Shown: positions 16,853 to 24,083 of the stretch, piece after piece | Layout: each line of letters begins with the position of its first letter | Numbering within the stretch: the stretch's first letter is position 1 | IMG/VR virus record: IMGVR_UViG_3300030104_003429 | Coordinates: 19,262-44,762 of that record | Reading direction: 5' to 3' (one strand) | From: a virus | DNA: 25,501 nt | The notes under the pieces: model-generated | Databases searched by the model: none | Told to the model about the DNA's origin: nothing | Seen by the model: the letters and a program-made list of their open reading frames with translations, nothing else | Made by a program: the position numbers and the translations under genes

Positions 16853-18064
16853 CTACGCTTTCTTCTTAGAGTTATTTATAAACGACCTAACCTTCTCTAA
16901 TGGAGTTAGTTGTTGTACATAGGCACGATACGACTCAGTACCCACTTCTCTTTGACTTGCTGGAACACCAGATACAGGTCTTTTTGTTACATACTCACTC
17001 AAATCTTTTATCCAAGATTTAAACATCATTCCTTCGTTAGTCACTGCTATGACATAGTTTGCACCTCTGCGAACTATTCTACCAATTAAGCCATGGTTTA
17101 AATTTTCTACCAAAGTTCCTATGTCAAATAGTTTTTTGTTGAGGTATATCTCTCTCAGTGTATTTCCTGCAAGTTTAGGAGCAATCTGCCACATTTCTAC
17201 ACCTTCAGTCTTGGCAGCAGCACCCATAGATTTTTGTACCGTATTAAATAATTCTCTTGCTACTATACCTTTAGCAGCTTTAGGTAAACCTTTCTTAAAT
17301 GCCTCAAAATCTCCATCTGCTGCTAAGGCTCGTAGTTTGGAAGCAGACATGCCCTCGACACCTTCAGCATCGGGATCCCTTTCCCCTGCGGAAATAACAT
17401 TAATCGCATCAAAATTATAGAGTTGCCCGTTGTATTTGTTTGCGATCCCCTCAAACTCTTTCTGTCTGTCAGCACCAACAACGATATTAATGCTGGAGTA
17501 CCCTTGTGTATCGGCTTGTGATAACGCATCAAATATAGTCCTAACTGAAGGATCATATACAATATTATTGGTATGATCTGGGAATAATTTTTTCATAAAA
17601 AGAACCTTTTCCTCTGTATCGAGTGGATTCTTTTGTGGATCTACTGAGTGTGATGGATATATTGTGTACTCTCCTTCTTGTGCTGTGTCTGCAATCTTGC
17701 TAAGAAGTTTTTCATGACCTGCAGTAGGTGGATTAAATCTTCCAAAACCAATAGTTAATGTACCACGAGTCTTCTCTACTGGTTCTTGTTCTTCTGGTTC
17801 TTCCTCTGATTGTGCTTGTGGCACAGCAGGTGGAGCTTGATCGGGCACAACACCACGAGCAGCCATACCTGGTCTAGTAGGATCAGTTTCTTGTGCTGGT
17901 TTGCGACCACTATTAAAAACTAATTCACCATCAATGGTACGACCTACAATTCTTCCATTAGGATCTAACCAAGCACCATGACCATCGCCTTTCAAACCAA
18001 GCTTTGATGCTTGCTTTGCTGCGTTAGTCTGAGCTTCAGTTATGAATTGGGCAAAATTCTTCAT
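16853..18064 (-). CDS. cytidylyltransferase-like nucleotidyltransferase-domain protein with capsid-targeting-like N-terminus
   Basis: 403 residues from ATG 18064, one base after the upstream stop; a TTG at 18100 is rejected. The N-terminus MKNFAQFITEAQ resembles the T4 capsid-targeting peptide MKTYQEFIAEA. After a Pro/Glu-rich linker comes an HxGH-class nucleotidyltransferase domain (about 100-280): IGFGRFNPPTAGHEKLL (variant TAGH), IVVGADRQKEF and ISAGERDPDAEGVEGMSASKLR, the ISxTxxR-type motif. The C-terminal 120 residues (NLNHGLIGRIVRRGANYVIAV) form a separate domain. This fold transfers a nucleotidyl group (NMN, pantetheine-phosphate or CTP substrates). It may be packed in the head; the substrate is unknown. 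Confidence 0.75.
   Translation of the reverse strand: MKNFAQFITEAQTNAAKQASKLGLKGDGHGAWLDPNGRIVGRTIDGELVFNSGRKPAQETDPTRPGMAARGVVPDQAPPAVPQAQSEEEPEEQEPVEKTRGTLTIGFGRFNPPTAGHEKLLSKIADTAQEGEYTIYPSHSVDPQKNPLDTEEKVLFMKKLFPDHTNNIVYDPSVRTIFDALSQADTQGYSSINIVVGADRQKEFEGIANKYNGQLYNFDAINVISAGERDPDAEGVEGMSASKLRALAADGDFEAFKKGLPKAAKGIVARELFNTVQKSMGAAAKTEGVEMWQIAPKLAGNTLREIYLNKKLFDIGTLVENLNHGLIGRIVRRGANYVIAVTNEGMMFKSWIKDLSEYVTKRPVSGVPASQREVGTESYRAYVQQLTPLEKVRSFINNSKKKA
16873..16880 (-). promoter_or_regulatory. T4-type late promoter TATAAATA (perfect), inside preceding gene
   Basis: Minus-strand TATAAATA (16880-16873) lies in the last codons of the nucleotidyltransferase gene, 31 nt upstream of the ATG at 16841. 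Confidence 0.65.
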
Positions 18065-18065
18065 G

Positions 18066-18677
18066 CTATTGAGCAAACACTCTTCTAGTATCCTCTGCAA
18101 TCTTATTTATATTGAATGATATAGTCATACGAAGATCTTTAGTATTATTTTTTTTAACACAGTGTTTTAAATGCGAAGGAAAAATTATCAAGTCCCCCTC
18201 TGCAACATCAAATTGTGTGCTTTCTTTTAAGTGAGAATTTTTTTCTTGATCCATGAAACTATCATCAAACATAAAAGAATATACATCCATCTGAGGATTG
18301 AAAAATACTGTAGAACTATGAACCTCAGGATCATAACAAACATAATGTACTGCAGAGAAAAATCCTGGCAAATGAGAATGTGGTTCTTGGAAATGAGATT
18401 CTTCATAGGCATTCAACCAAATATCATCGATATATGGTCTATGTTTTAACCCAATGTCCTCCCTAAATTGTCGTAAAACAATATTATAATGTTCTTTTAA
18501 ATGTTTAGGGAAGGCACCATCGTATTCAGTTCTTACATTACAGTTCCATCCAGTAGGAGTTTCATTAACAGAATGATTTTTGTATGAATTATACCTATCA
18601 AGCATGTATGCTTTTAGGTCTGTAACATCTAGATTATATTTGTAAATTCTAGTCGGAAAGATATCATGATAAAACAT
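18066..18677 (-). CDS. putative 2OG-Fe(II) oxygenase, TIGR02466-like (203 aa)
   Basis: 203 residues. Layout matches the gene at 3410-4057: N-terminal IFPTRIYKYNL, then HFQEPHSHLPGFFSAVHYV with ligands H100/H102 (HxH rather than HxD), GDLIIFPSHLKHCV (H172) and LRMTISFNI (R183). This is a cyanophage family with predicted 2OG-Fe(II) dependence and no assigned substrate. It sits between the 366-aa unknown and the late nucleotidyltransferase gene; the late promoter of that gene is embedded in its last codons. Confidence 0.78.
   Translation of the reverse strand: MFYHDIFPTRIYKYNLDVTDLKAYMLDRYNSYKNHSVNETPTGWNCNVRTEYDGAFPKHLKEHYNIVLRQFREDIGLKHRPYIDDIWLNAYEESHFQEPHSHLPGFFSAVHYVCYDPEVHSSTVFFNPQMDVYSFMFDDSFMDQEKNSHLKESTQFDVAEGDLIIFPSHLKHCVKKNNTKDLRMTISFNINKIAEDTRRVFAQ
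18104..18111 (-). promoter_or_regulatory. T4-type late promoter TATAAATA (perfect), inside preceding gene
   Basis: Minus-strand TATAAATA (18111-18104) sits in the 3' end of the oxygenase gene (encoding FNINK), 39 nt upstream of the nucleotidyltransferase ATG at 18064. It would let the late gene escape the early unit. Confidence 0.65.
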
Positions 18678-18683
18678 ATATTC

Positions 18684-19784
18684 TCACTTAGCACCACGAT
18701 ACAATAATTTTAGCATAGTATATGCACCAAGTTTACCCTTTTGTTTCTGTTCTCTATACTCTGAGTCACTTCTTATTGTCATTAGTAATGTTAATTTATG
18801 ATTATTATCTCCTTTTAAATCAATAAACCACTCTTGAACAGAATTTGGACTCAAGTATGCTTTAACTTTACTAACCGCAGGAAGAAAATCTTTTACAGAT
18901 GCTAGTTGAGCTTCTGCTTTTGCACCAACTGCCTTGACTAATACTAGAGGAACATCTACATTATCTTTTGGTAGATTAAACTCTTCCATTATCCATCGTT
19001 TAGTTAAGTTTAAACCCTTAGCATTATCATTGATCATTGAAATAAATTTATTTCTACAAACTAGGTTCATTTCCTTATATAAGTCCTCAAATTTATTCTT
19101 TTCATACTTAAACATCAATAAAATTTTTTCTTTTAGTATAGGATGAGGAGTTTGTCTGTTAGTTGTTAGTGTTAAATAGTTTGCTTTAGTAACTTCTTTA
19201 GGAAGATTAGGAACTTTAGAGTATACTTTATCCCACAACTCATCTTTTAGTTCTGGTAATGCCTTTGGAAAAGTATCTGTAAAAACTGATTTCCTAAGAC
19301 TAGAACCAACATAAGAATTCATTTTTGGTTCTTTAGATTTAGCAGTTCCTGCTTTTAAACTAACTCCTAAAATTTTTGGAAGAGTTGTTTTGTCTTTAAA
19401 GTATACAAATATATCTCCTGCATGATTATCGGGAACACCTTGTGGTTTTTCTCTGTATCCCCAGACAACTTTTTCAATTAATCTTTGATGACTGTATTCA
19501 TCTAACCATTTTTTTATTCCAACAGCATTTTCTAACTTAGTAGTTCTCATACTTGGTCGAATACTATCCATTAATGTTATATACTTTTCAGCAGATTTAA
19601 TATTACTATCATTTACAAAAGATTTTTTAGCACCTTGAGCAGTTAATTTTGCTGCAGATATAAATTCCTGCATCTCTTCAGCAGTAGTAATTTTTTTACC
19701 ACTATTGAAGGCGATTGCAGGAAATAGTTCCGTTATTGTTGAGTTGACGGTAGTTTGTTCGCCACCTTGTAAATAAGTGGGCAT
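18684..19784 (-). CDS. conserved phage protein with possible PD-(D/E)XK-like core (366 aa)
   Basis: 366 residues, mixed alpha/beta, basic. The stretch AGDIFVYFKDKTTLPKILGVSLKAGTAKSKEP (from about residue 122) has an Asp at the end of one strand (D124) and S-L-K (142-144) on the next, a spacing reminiscent of PD-(D/E)XK nucleases with a replaced acidic residue. The C-terminus (AYLSPNSVQEWFIDLKG, LLMTIRSDSEYREQKQKGKLGAYTMLKL) is also family-like in cyanophages as I recall. No firm function. A TCTAAATA sequence in the gap to mazG (19806-19813) is a weak candidate late promoter. Confidence 0.65.
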   Translation of the reverse strand: MPTYLQGGEQTTVNSTITELFPAIAFNSGKKITTAEEMQEFISAAKLTAQGAKKSFVNDSNIKSAEKYITLMDSIRPSMRTTKLENAVGIKKWLDEYSHQRLIEKVVWGYREKPQGVPDNHAGDIFVYFKDKTTLPKILGVSLKAGTAKSKEPKMNSYVGSSLRKSVFTDTFPKALPELKDELWDKVYSKVPNLPKEVTKANYLTLTTNRQTPHPILKEKILLMFKYEKNKFEDLYKEMNLVCRNKFISMINDNAKGLNLTKRWIMEEFNLPKDNVDVPLVLVKAVGAKAEAQLASVKDFLPAVSKVKAYLSPNSVQEWFIDLKGDNNHKLTLLMTIRSDSEYREQKQKGKLGAYTMLKLLYRGAK

Positions 19785-19807
19785 TTTTTCTAGTACTTTC
19801 TAAGTAT

Positions 19808-20506
19808 TTAGAGGTCGTCTATCCGTCTGTGCTCTGAAAAGTATGAATCAAAGTGTCCATCAGGATATCTAGCAGACAATTTATCAATGTTTTGTCCGAT
19901 AATTTCATCAAGAGATACATCTAATGCTATACATGCTTGAGCAACATACCATAATACATCACCAAGTTCAACTCTTAGATGATTGATACTTGCTGCATCA
20001 TAAGGTTTGCCTTGGAATGCAATTTTCTTAACGATTTCTAAGAACTCACCACCTTCAGCAGATATACCAACAGCAGCAGTTAACAAACGCTCAATCTTAC
20101 ATCCTTCTGCTTGCAATTGTGCAGTGCGAGCAATGAATTGTGATGCAACTTTAGACTCATCACTAGTAACAGCGTCTACAAATTTAGTATATTCTGTCCA
20201 CTTAGCGTTAGTTTTTGTTGCTGTTACTGAATCAGGAGTGATTGTTACCTTTGCATCATCTTGTTTGAATGGTCTAGGTGGTGTTGGAGCACTAGCAATT
20301 GGACTTTTTGAACTCTGATTAGCAACACTTCCTACTTGAGGACCAGTGGGATCATTAGGATCATCTTTCCATCCTTGTACTTCTGGATCAGTTGGTTCTG
20401 CTTCCCAAAATTCTTTTGATCTTGGTTTTCTTGGAGGGGTTGCTACTCTTCTTGACTGTGGATTAGTAAAATCATTGTCAGAAATAGCACTCGAATTAGT
20501 TGGCAT
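19808..20506 (-). CDS. mazG: MazG-like nucleotide pyrophosphohydrolase with long N-terminal extension
   Basis: 232 residues. The C-terminal domain (about 138-222) has the MazG metal-binding helices: SAEGGEFLEIVKK (E151, E154, E157) and ELGDVLWYVAQ (E180, D183), then IDKLSARYPDG. Residues 1-100 are Pro/Ser/Asp-rich and probably disordered, with the block EFWEAEPTDPEVQGW that I recall from a cyanophage-specific MazG variant. The fold hydrolyses (d)NTPs to monophosphates; in cyanophages it was proposed to act on alarmones or on GC-rich host nucleotides, not resolved here. Its position between gp41 and an unknown gene fits nucleotide metabolism. Confidence 0.85.
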   Translation of the reverse strand: MPTNSSAISDNDFTNPQSRRVATPPRKPRSKEFWEAEPTDPEVQGWKDDPNDPTGPQVGSVANQSSKSPIASAPTPPRPFKQDDAKVTITPDSVTATKTNAKWTEYTKFVDAVTSDESKVASQFIARTAQLQAEGCKIERLLTAAVGISAEGGEFLEIVKKIAFQGKPYDAASINHLRVELGDVLWYVAQACIALDVSLDEIIGQNIDKLSARYPDGHFDSYFSEHRRIDDL

Positions 20507-20508
20507 GA

Positions 20509-21366
20509 CTATAAGGGTCGTGTATTTTCAGGATTATAATTATGTAGCGTCGTTAGTCTAAAGAAATCCCAAGACGCTGTAACAATTTCAAGATCTCCGT
20601 CAGGAAAATCCAGATCCTCTGGCATTATACCATAGAAAACTGTGAAAGTCAATCTATCGGAGATGTTAAACCAGTCAGGTTCTATGTATGGGTTATGTAA
20701 ATTATAGACGGAGTATGCAGAAAGACTATTATAAGGCATAGTTACTGCATCTTCATATCTAAACTCTTCATAGTCTTTCATTTGAAACCATGATGAAGTA
20801 TTGACATTTTCATGTCTACTTTGAAAATTATTCAAAGCATTTAACTCATCCATATTGAAATCTAACAGACTTTTCTTGTTCATCCAAGACCAAAATCCAG
20901 TCTTAACAGCACCATGATTTGTTAAATTTATATTTAATGCTACATTTTGAGTCTCTTGTGCAGGTTGAGATGGATGAGCATCGGTATGAGGATAGCAACA
21001 TAGACCTCCACTTTGATCTAGTGTCATCTTTCCACCAGTTGCAGATGCATACACATCAAAAATTTTAGGTCTAGGAACACCAAATATTTTACCAACTCTT
21101 TTGGATAATTTGTAAGTAAATTGATAAGAAAGGAGTGGAGATACTTCCCAAGTTAAACCTGGTCTGATTATCTCATCGCCAGTCATGTTTCTAGTTTCCC
21201 AGAAAGGAAGTGTATTAGTAAATTCAACTACCTTATCAGGATATTTAAAGACATCTCTAGCAATTAATACAGGTATATCTTGGTCTTTACCAAGGTAATG
21301 ATACTCAAATTCAAGATTGTTTATCTCACCAACCTCATCCCAAATTTTATCTGCAGACTTAACCAT
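20509..21366 (-). CDS. 2OG-Fe(II) oxygenase-like protein, DUF6445-type (285 aa)
   Basis: 285 residues. The core has CCYPHTDAHPSQ with H127/D129, ALNINLTN, then SVYNLHNPYI with H224 and DRLTFTVFYGI with R238, the HxD...H...R set of the double-stranded beta-helix family. The N-terminus (LIARDVFKYPDKVVEFTNTLPFWETRN) is shared in style with the gene at 1006-1668. TAATG overlap (one shared base) with the gp41 stop means coupled translation with the helicase. Substrate unknown. Confidence 0.75.
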   Translation of the reverse strand: MVKSADKIWDEVGEINNLEFEYHYLGKDQDIPVLIARDVFKYPDKVVEFTNTLPFWETRNMTGDEIIRPGLTWEVSPLLSYQFTYKLSKRVGKIFGVPRPKIFDVYASATGGKMTLDQSGGLCCYPHTDAHPSQPAQETQNVALNINLTNHGAVKTGFWSWMNKKSLLDFNMDELNALNNFQSRHENVNTSSWFQMKDYEEFRYEDAVTMPYNSLSAYSVYNLHNPYIEPDWFNISDRLTFTVFYGIMPEDLDFPDGDLEIVTASWDFFRLTTLHNYNPENTRPL

Positions 21367-22745
21367 TAGAAATTTAATTTTGCAAATTTATCAGAGGTTC
21401 TATCTTCCTGTAGTTTTTCTATTACTTCTTGATTAGCATCTACTAACTCTCCATTATTATCTTGCTCACAATCAAACAATCTCATCTTTGCACGATCAAT
21501 TCCTACAAGAAATCTCTTATTAAGAGTAGGATCGTTGTATCTATTCTTCAATTGCTTGACCATTATCTGATTAACTAGTTCCAATTCCTCAGTAGATATG
21601 AGAGCGAACATAAGATCAGCAGTAGCAGGGAGTCCAAAGGATTCTGAAGTGTCAGTAATGTCAACATCGCTAGAACCGAAACCAGCACGAGTAGTTTGAG
21701 TAGCACTAACAATCGGTACATTAGACTCGACAGCAAGACCACGAAGCTCCTCTGCAATTGCTTTAATATATGAATACGAATTAACACCTATTGCTCCTCT
21801 GTATCTGGATGATGCACATATATTCAAATAATCAACGAATATTATATCAGGTCTAAATGATTTCTTCAACGCTAGTTCATTAAGTAGTGCTTTGAAATGA
21901 CCTGAGTGTGCAGATGCAGTAGGATATTCTTTTATAATTAACTGACCTTGTGTTCTTTCTGATAAATTAGTTACTTTATTTTCAAACAATACACGAGGAA
22001 GATCGGTAATATCTTTTATATTAACATCCAATAGGTTAGCATCTATTCTTTCTGCAATTTTTTCTTCTGCCATCTCTAAGGTAATGTAGAGAACATTCTT
22101 ACCTTGCAATAAACAACTACTAGCAAAATGACACATAAACAAAGACTTACCCACACCAGTACCTGCGAGAGCAACATTAAGAGTTTTGTTAGGAAGACCT
22201 CCTTTTGTAATACGATTGAAGAATTCCAAGTCAAAAGGAATCTTTTCGTCTTTCTTATGGTACGATTCGTATCTTGCTTCGTAATCTTCTAAGTAATCAT
22301 GACCTATATGATTATCGAAAGAAACAGCCAGAGCGTCAGAGAGAATGCTAGGAATAGCATCCCTTCCTTTTTTGTCATCTTTTCCATCAGCAATAGAAAT
22401 GGATTCCATGAGTGCCAAATATATAGCACGGTCACGACACCAGATCTCTGTAGTGTCTAATAACCATTGATCATGGGTAGAAGGTTCACTAAGAGTCTCT
22501 AATAACTTAGATGCAGTTTTATATTCTTCCTCAGAAATATCATCTCTCTTCTGTATCTCAATGGAAAGGATCTCAGTTGTTAAACACTTATCATATATCT
22601 GAGCAAAATCTGATATCTCCTCAAATATAATCTTTTCAATACGCTCTTCAAAATATTCTCTGTCAATAAAAGGAAGAACTTTTCTTAAGTATTCTTCATC
22701 ATGAATGAATGTCCTTAAGATGGTTAACTCTATACGATCTTTCAT
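21366..22745 (-). CDS. 41: replicative DNA helicase (gp41-like, DnaB family)
   Basis: 459 residues (T4 gp41 475). The RecA-like C-terminal domain has Walker A GTGVGKS (195-201), Walker B-type PDIIFVDYLN (D305), and the sensor-like QTTRAGF segment. The N-terminal 170 residues are the helical primase-interacting part. It unwinds DNA ahead of the fork and partners gp61. It shares one base (TAATG) with both its neighbours, so expression with UvsX is coupled. Confidence 0.95.
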   Translation of the reverse strand: MKDRIELTILRTFIHDEEYLRKVLPFIDREYFEERIEKIIFEEISDFAQIYDKCLTTEILSIEIQKRDDISEEEYKTASKLLETLSEPSTHDQWLLDTTEIWCRDRAIYLALMESISIADGKDDKKGRDAIPSILSDALAVSFDNHIGHDYLEDYEARYESYHKKDEKIPFDLEFFNRITKGGLPNKTLNVALAGTGVGKSLFMCHFASSCLLQGKNVLYITLEMAEEKIAERIDANLLDVNIKDITDLPRVLFENKVTNLSERTQGQLIIKEYPTASAHSGHFKALLNELALKKSFRPDIIFVDYLNICASSRYRGAIGVNSYSYIKAIAEELRGLAVESNVPIVSATQTTRAGFGSSDVDITDTSESFGLPATADLMFALISTEELELVNQIMVKQLKNRYNDPTLNKRFLVGIDRAKMRLFDCEQDNNGELVDANQEVIEKLQEDRTSDKFAKLNF

Positions 22746-23749
22746 TAAGAACCATAACTAAATTCTTGCTTGGCGATACCGTCAAGTTTCTCCATTATAT
22801 CATCTGTAAAATATTCATCTGGTTTTGCAAGAATTTGTTTAGCATATATTTTTTTACCATTAATTTCATATCTACCTGCAACATTCTTCCATAGTCCACC
22901 AAGTTCCCCTAACTCTAGTAGTCCATAATATTTGTCGAGACCTCTCTCATCATAATAGAGACGAATATTTACTGTTTTGTTTTCTTTTGATAATCTGCTT
23001 TTAGCTGTCTTAGCTTTGATAATGTTACCAACAACTTCTTGCGAATCCTTTTCCTTTTTTTTGCTGAGATATATGATTGTAGACGAGGCATACTTGAGGC
23101 CACTGCCTCCTCCCATTTCTTTAGTTGGGACATAAGATCCGATAACATCGTAAGTGTGGTTTGTGACTATAAGGGGAATGTTTGCTTGCCCTAGTTTCAA
23201 GGTCAACATTCTAAACGCACCCTTGACCAATTGTGATTTGGTCATATCACGAACTTGTTTATCGTTTAATGCATCGTTGATCTCTTTCTCTGTGGAAAGC
23301 ATACCTAGTGAGTCTAACACAAACATACATGGTTTGCGAGAAGACTCAGGCATTTGTAGGTATTTATCAACTGCTTTTAGTGCTTTAGATCTAAAGTCTT
23401 CAATCGTTACTACATTGATAACAACTAAACGATTAGTGTCTACTCCATGTGCTTCTAATAAAGATTTGGATATAGCACTTTCAGTATCGAAGTACAGAAC
23501 ATAAGCGTCAGGATTATTATCCAGAAAATTCTTGACGACTGCGAGGGAGAAGAAAGTTTTTCCAGTACTAGATTCGCCAGCAATAGCAGTAATCTTGTTG
23601 CTAGATACACCACCAAATATACTACCTGATACCAATGCGTTAAAGATGTACGAACCTGTGTCCACATATCTTTCATTTTCTTCGATATCTGAGGCGAGTT
23701 TGGTGTAGTCATCTCCTATCTCTTTTACTATGTCCTTTAAAAAATCCAT
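22745..23749 (-). CDS. uvsX: UvsX RecA-like recombinase
   Basis: 334 residues. Walker A GESSTGKT (58-65), Walker B region CMFVLDSLGML (D146), the loop L1/L2-type segment after VTNHTYDVIGSYVPTKEMGGGSGLKYASSTI, and the KAKTAKSRLSKENKTVNIRLYYD strand are all present. UvsX coats single-stranded DNA and drives recombination-dependent replication and repair. T4 UvsX is about 390 residues, so the cyanophage form is shorter at the C-terminus. Coupled by TAATG to the small gene before it and gp41 after. Confidence 0.96.
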   Translation of the reverse strand: MDFLKDIVKEIGDDYTKLASDIEENERYVDTGSYIFNALVSGSIFGGVSSNKITAIAGESSTGKTFFSLAVVKNFLDNNPDAYVLYFDTESAISKSLLEAHGVDTNRLVVINVVTIEDFRSKALKAVDKYLQMPESSRKPCMFVLDSLGMLSTEKEINDALNDKQVRDMTKSQLVKGAFRMLTLKLGQANIPLIVTNHTYDVIGSYVPTKEMGGGSGLKYASSTIIYLSKKKEKDSQEVVGNIIKAKTAKSRLSKENKTVNIRLYYDERGLDKYYGLLELGELGGLWKNVAGRYEINGKKIYAKQILAKPDEYFTDDIMEKLDGIAKQEFSYGS

Positions 23750-23916
23750 TACAATCTCAATGTTTTTAAGTATTCTAGCACATTATCACGCACTTGCATA
23801 AGTTCGTCATAACATTTTTGGTTGTTAGCACAGTTCCCAAGTTTAGGATCTGGTTTATGAACAGACTCAATGAATAAATCTAGTCCACGATTCCATTTGT
23901 CATCTGGTTCATTCAT
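23749..23916 (-). CDS. small hypothetical protein between gp43 and uvsX (55 aa)
   Basis: A 55-residue frame from ATG 23916 to TAA 23751-23749, starting MNEPDDKWNRGLDLFIESVHK and ending LEYLKTLRL. It overlaps the preceding gene as ATGA and the uvsX start as TAATG, so it is tightly coupled in the replication unit. Helical and charged, with two Cys (NCANNQKC). No function recognised. Confidence 0.65.
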   Translation of the reverse strand: MNEPDDKWNRGLDLFIESVHKPDPKLGNCANNQKCYDELMQVRDNVLEYLKTLRL

Positions 23917-24083
23917 ATGATCATACCATATTTTTCTCTGATAATTTTTTTATAAGGTCCGCCAGGATTTTCATCTCTAGTTTCTTTTACAATTTTTAAC
24001 TTCTGATATAGAGCAGTGTCACCACCTAGATGCAAAGCACCAATAATAGTAGCGAGTTCTTTATCATTGACTGGTAAGTCCAT
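23913..24083 (-). CDS. small conserved hypothetical protein after gp43 (56 aa)
   Basis: A 56-residue frame from ATG 24083 to TGA 23915-23913, MDLPVNDKELATIIGALHLGG then DTALYQKLKIVKETRDENPGGPYKKIIREKYGMII. Its ATG shares one base with the gp43 stop (TAATG). The helix-rich pattern looks like a small conserved phage protein; function unknown. Confidence 0.7.
   Translation of the reverse strand: MDLPVNDKELATIIGALHLGGDTALYQKLKIVKETRDENPGGPYKKIIREKYGMII

Noticed and set aside
23340-23360. GATAAATA inside uvsX as a late promoter
   Set aside because: It is in conserved coding sequence with no start codon at the usual distance downstream, so probably chance.
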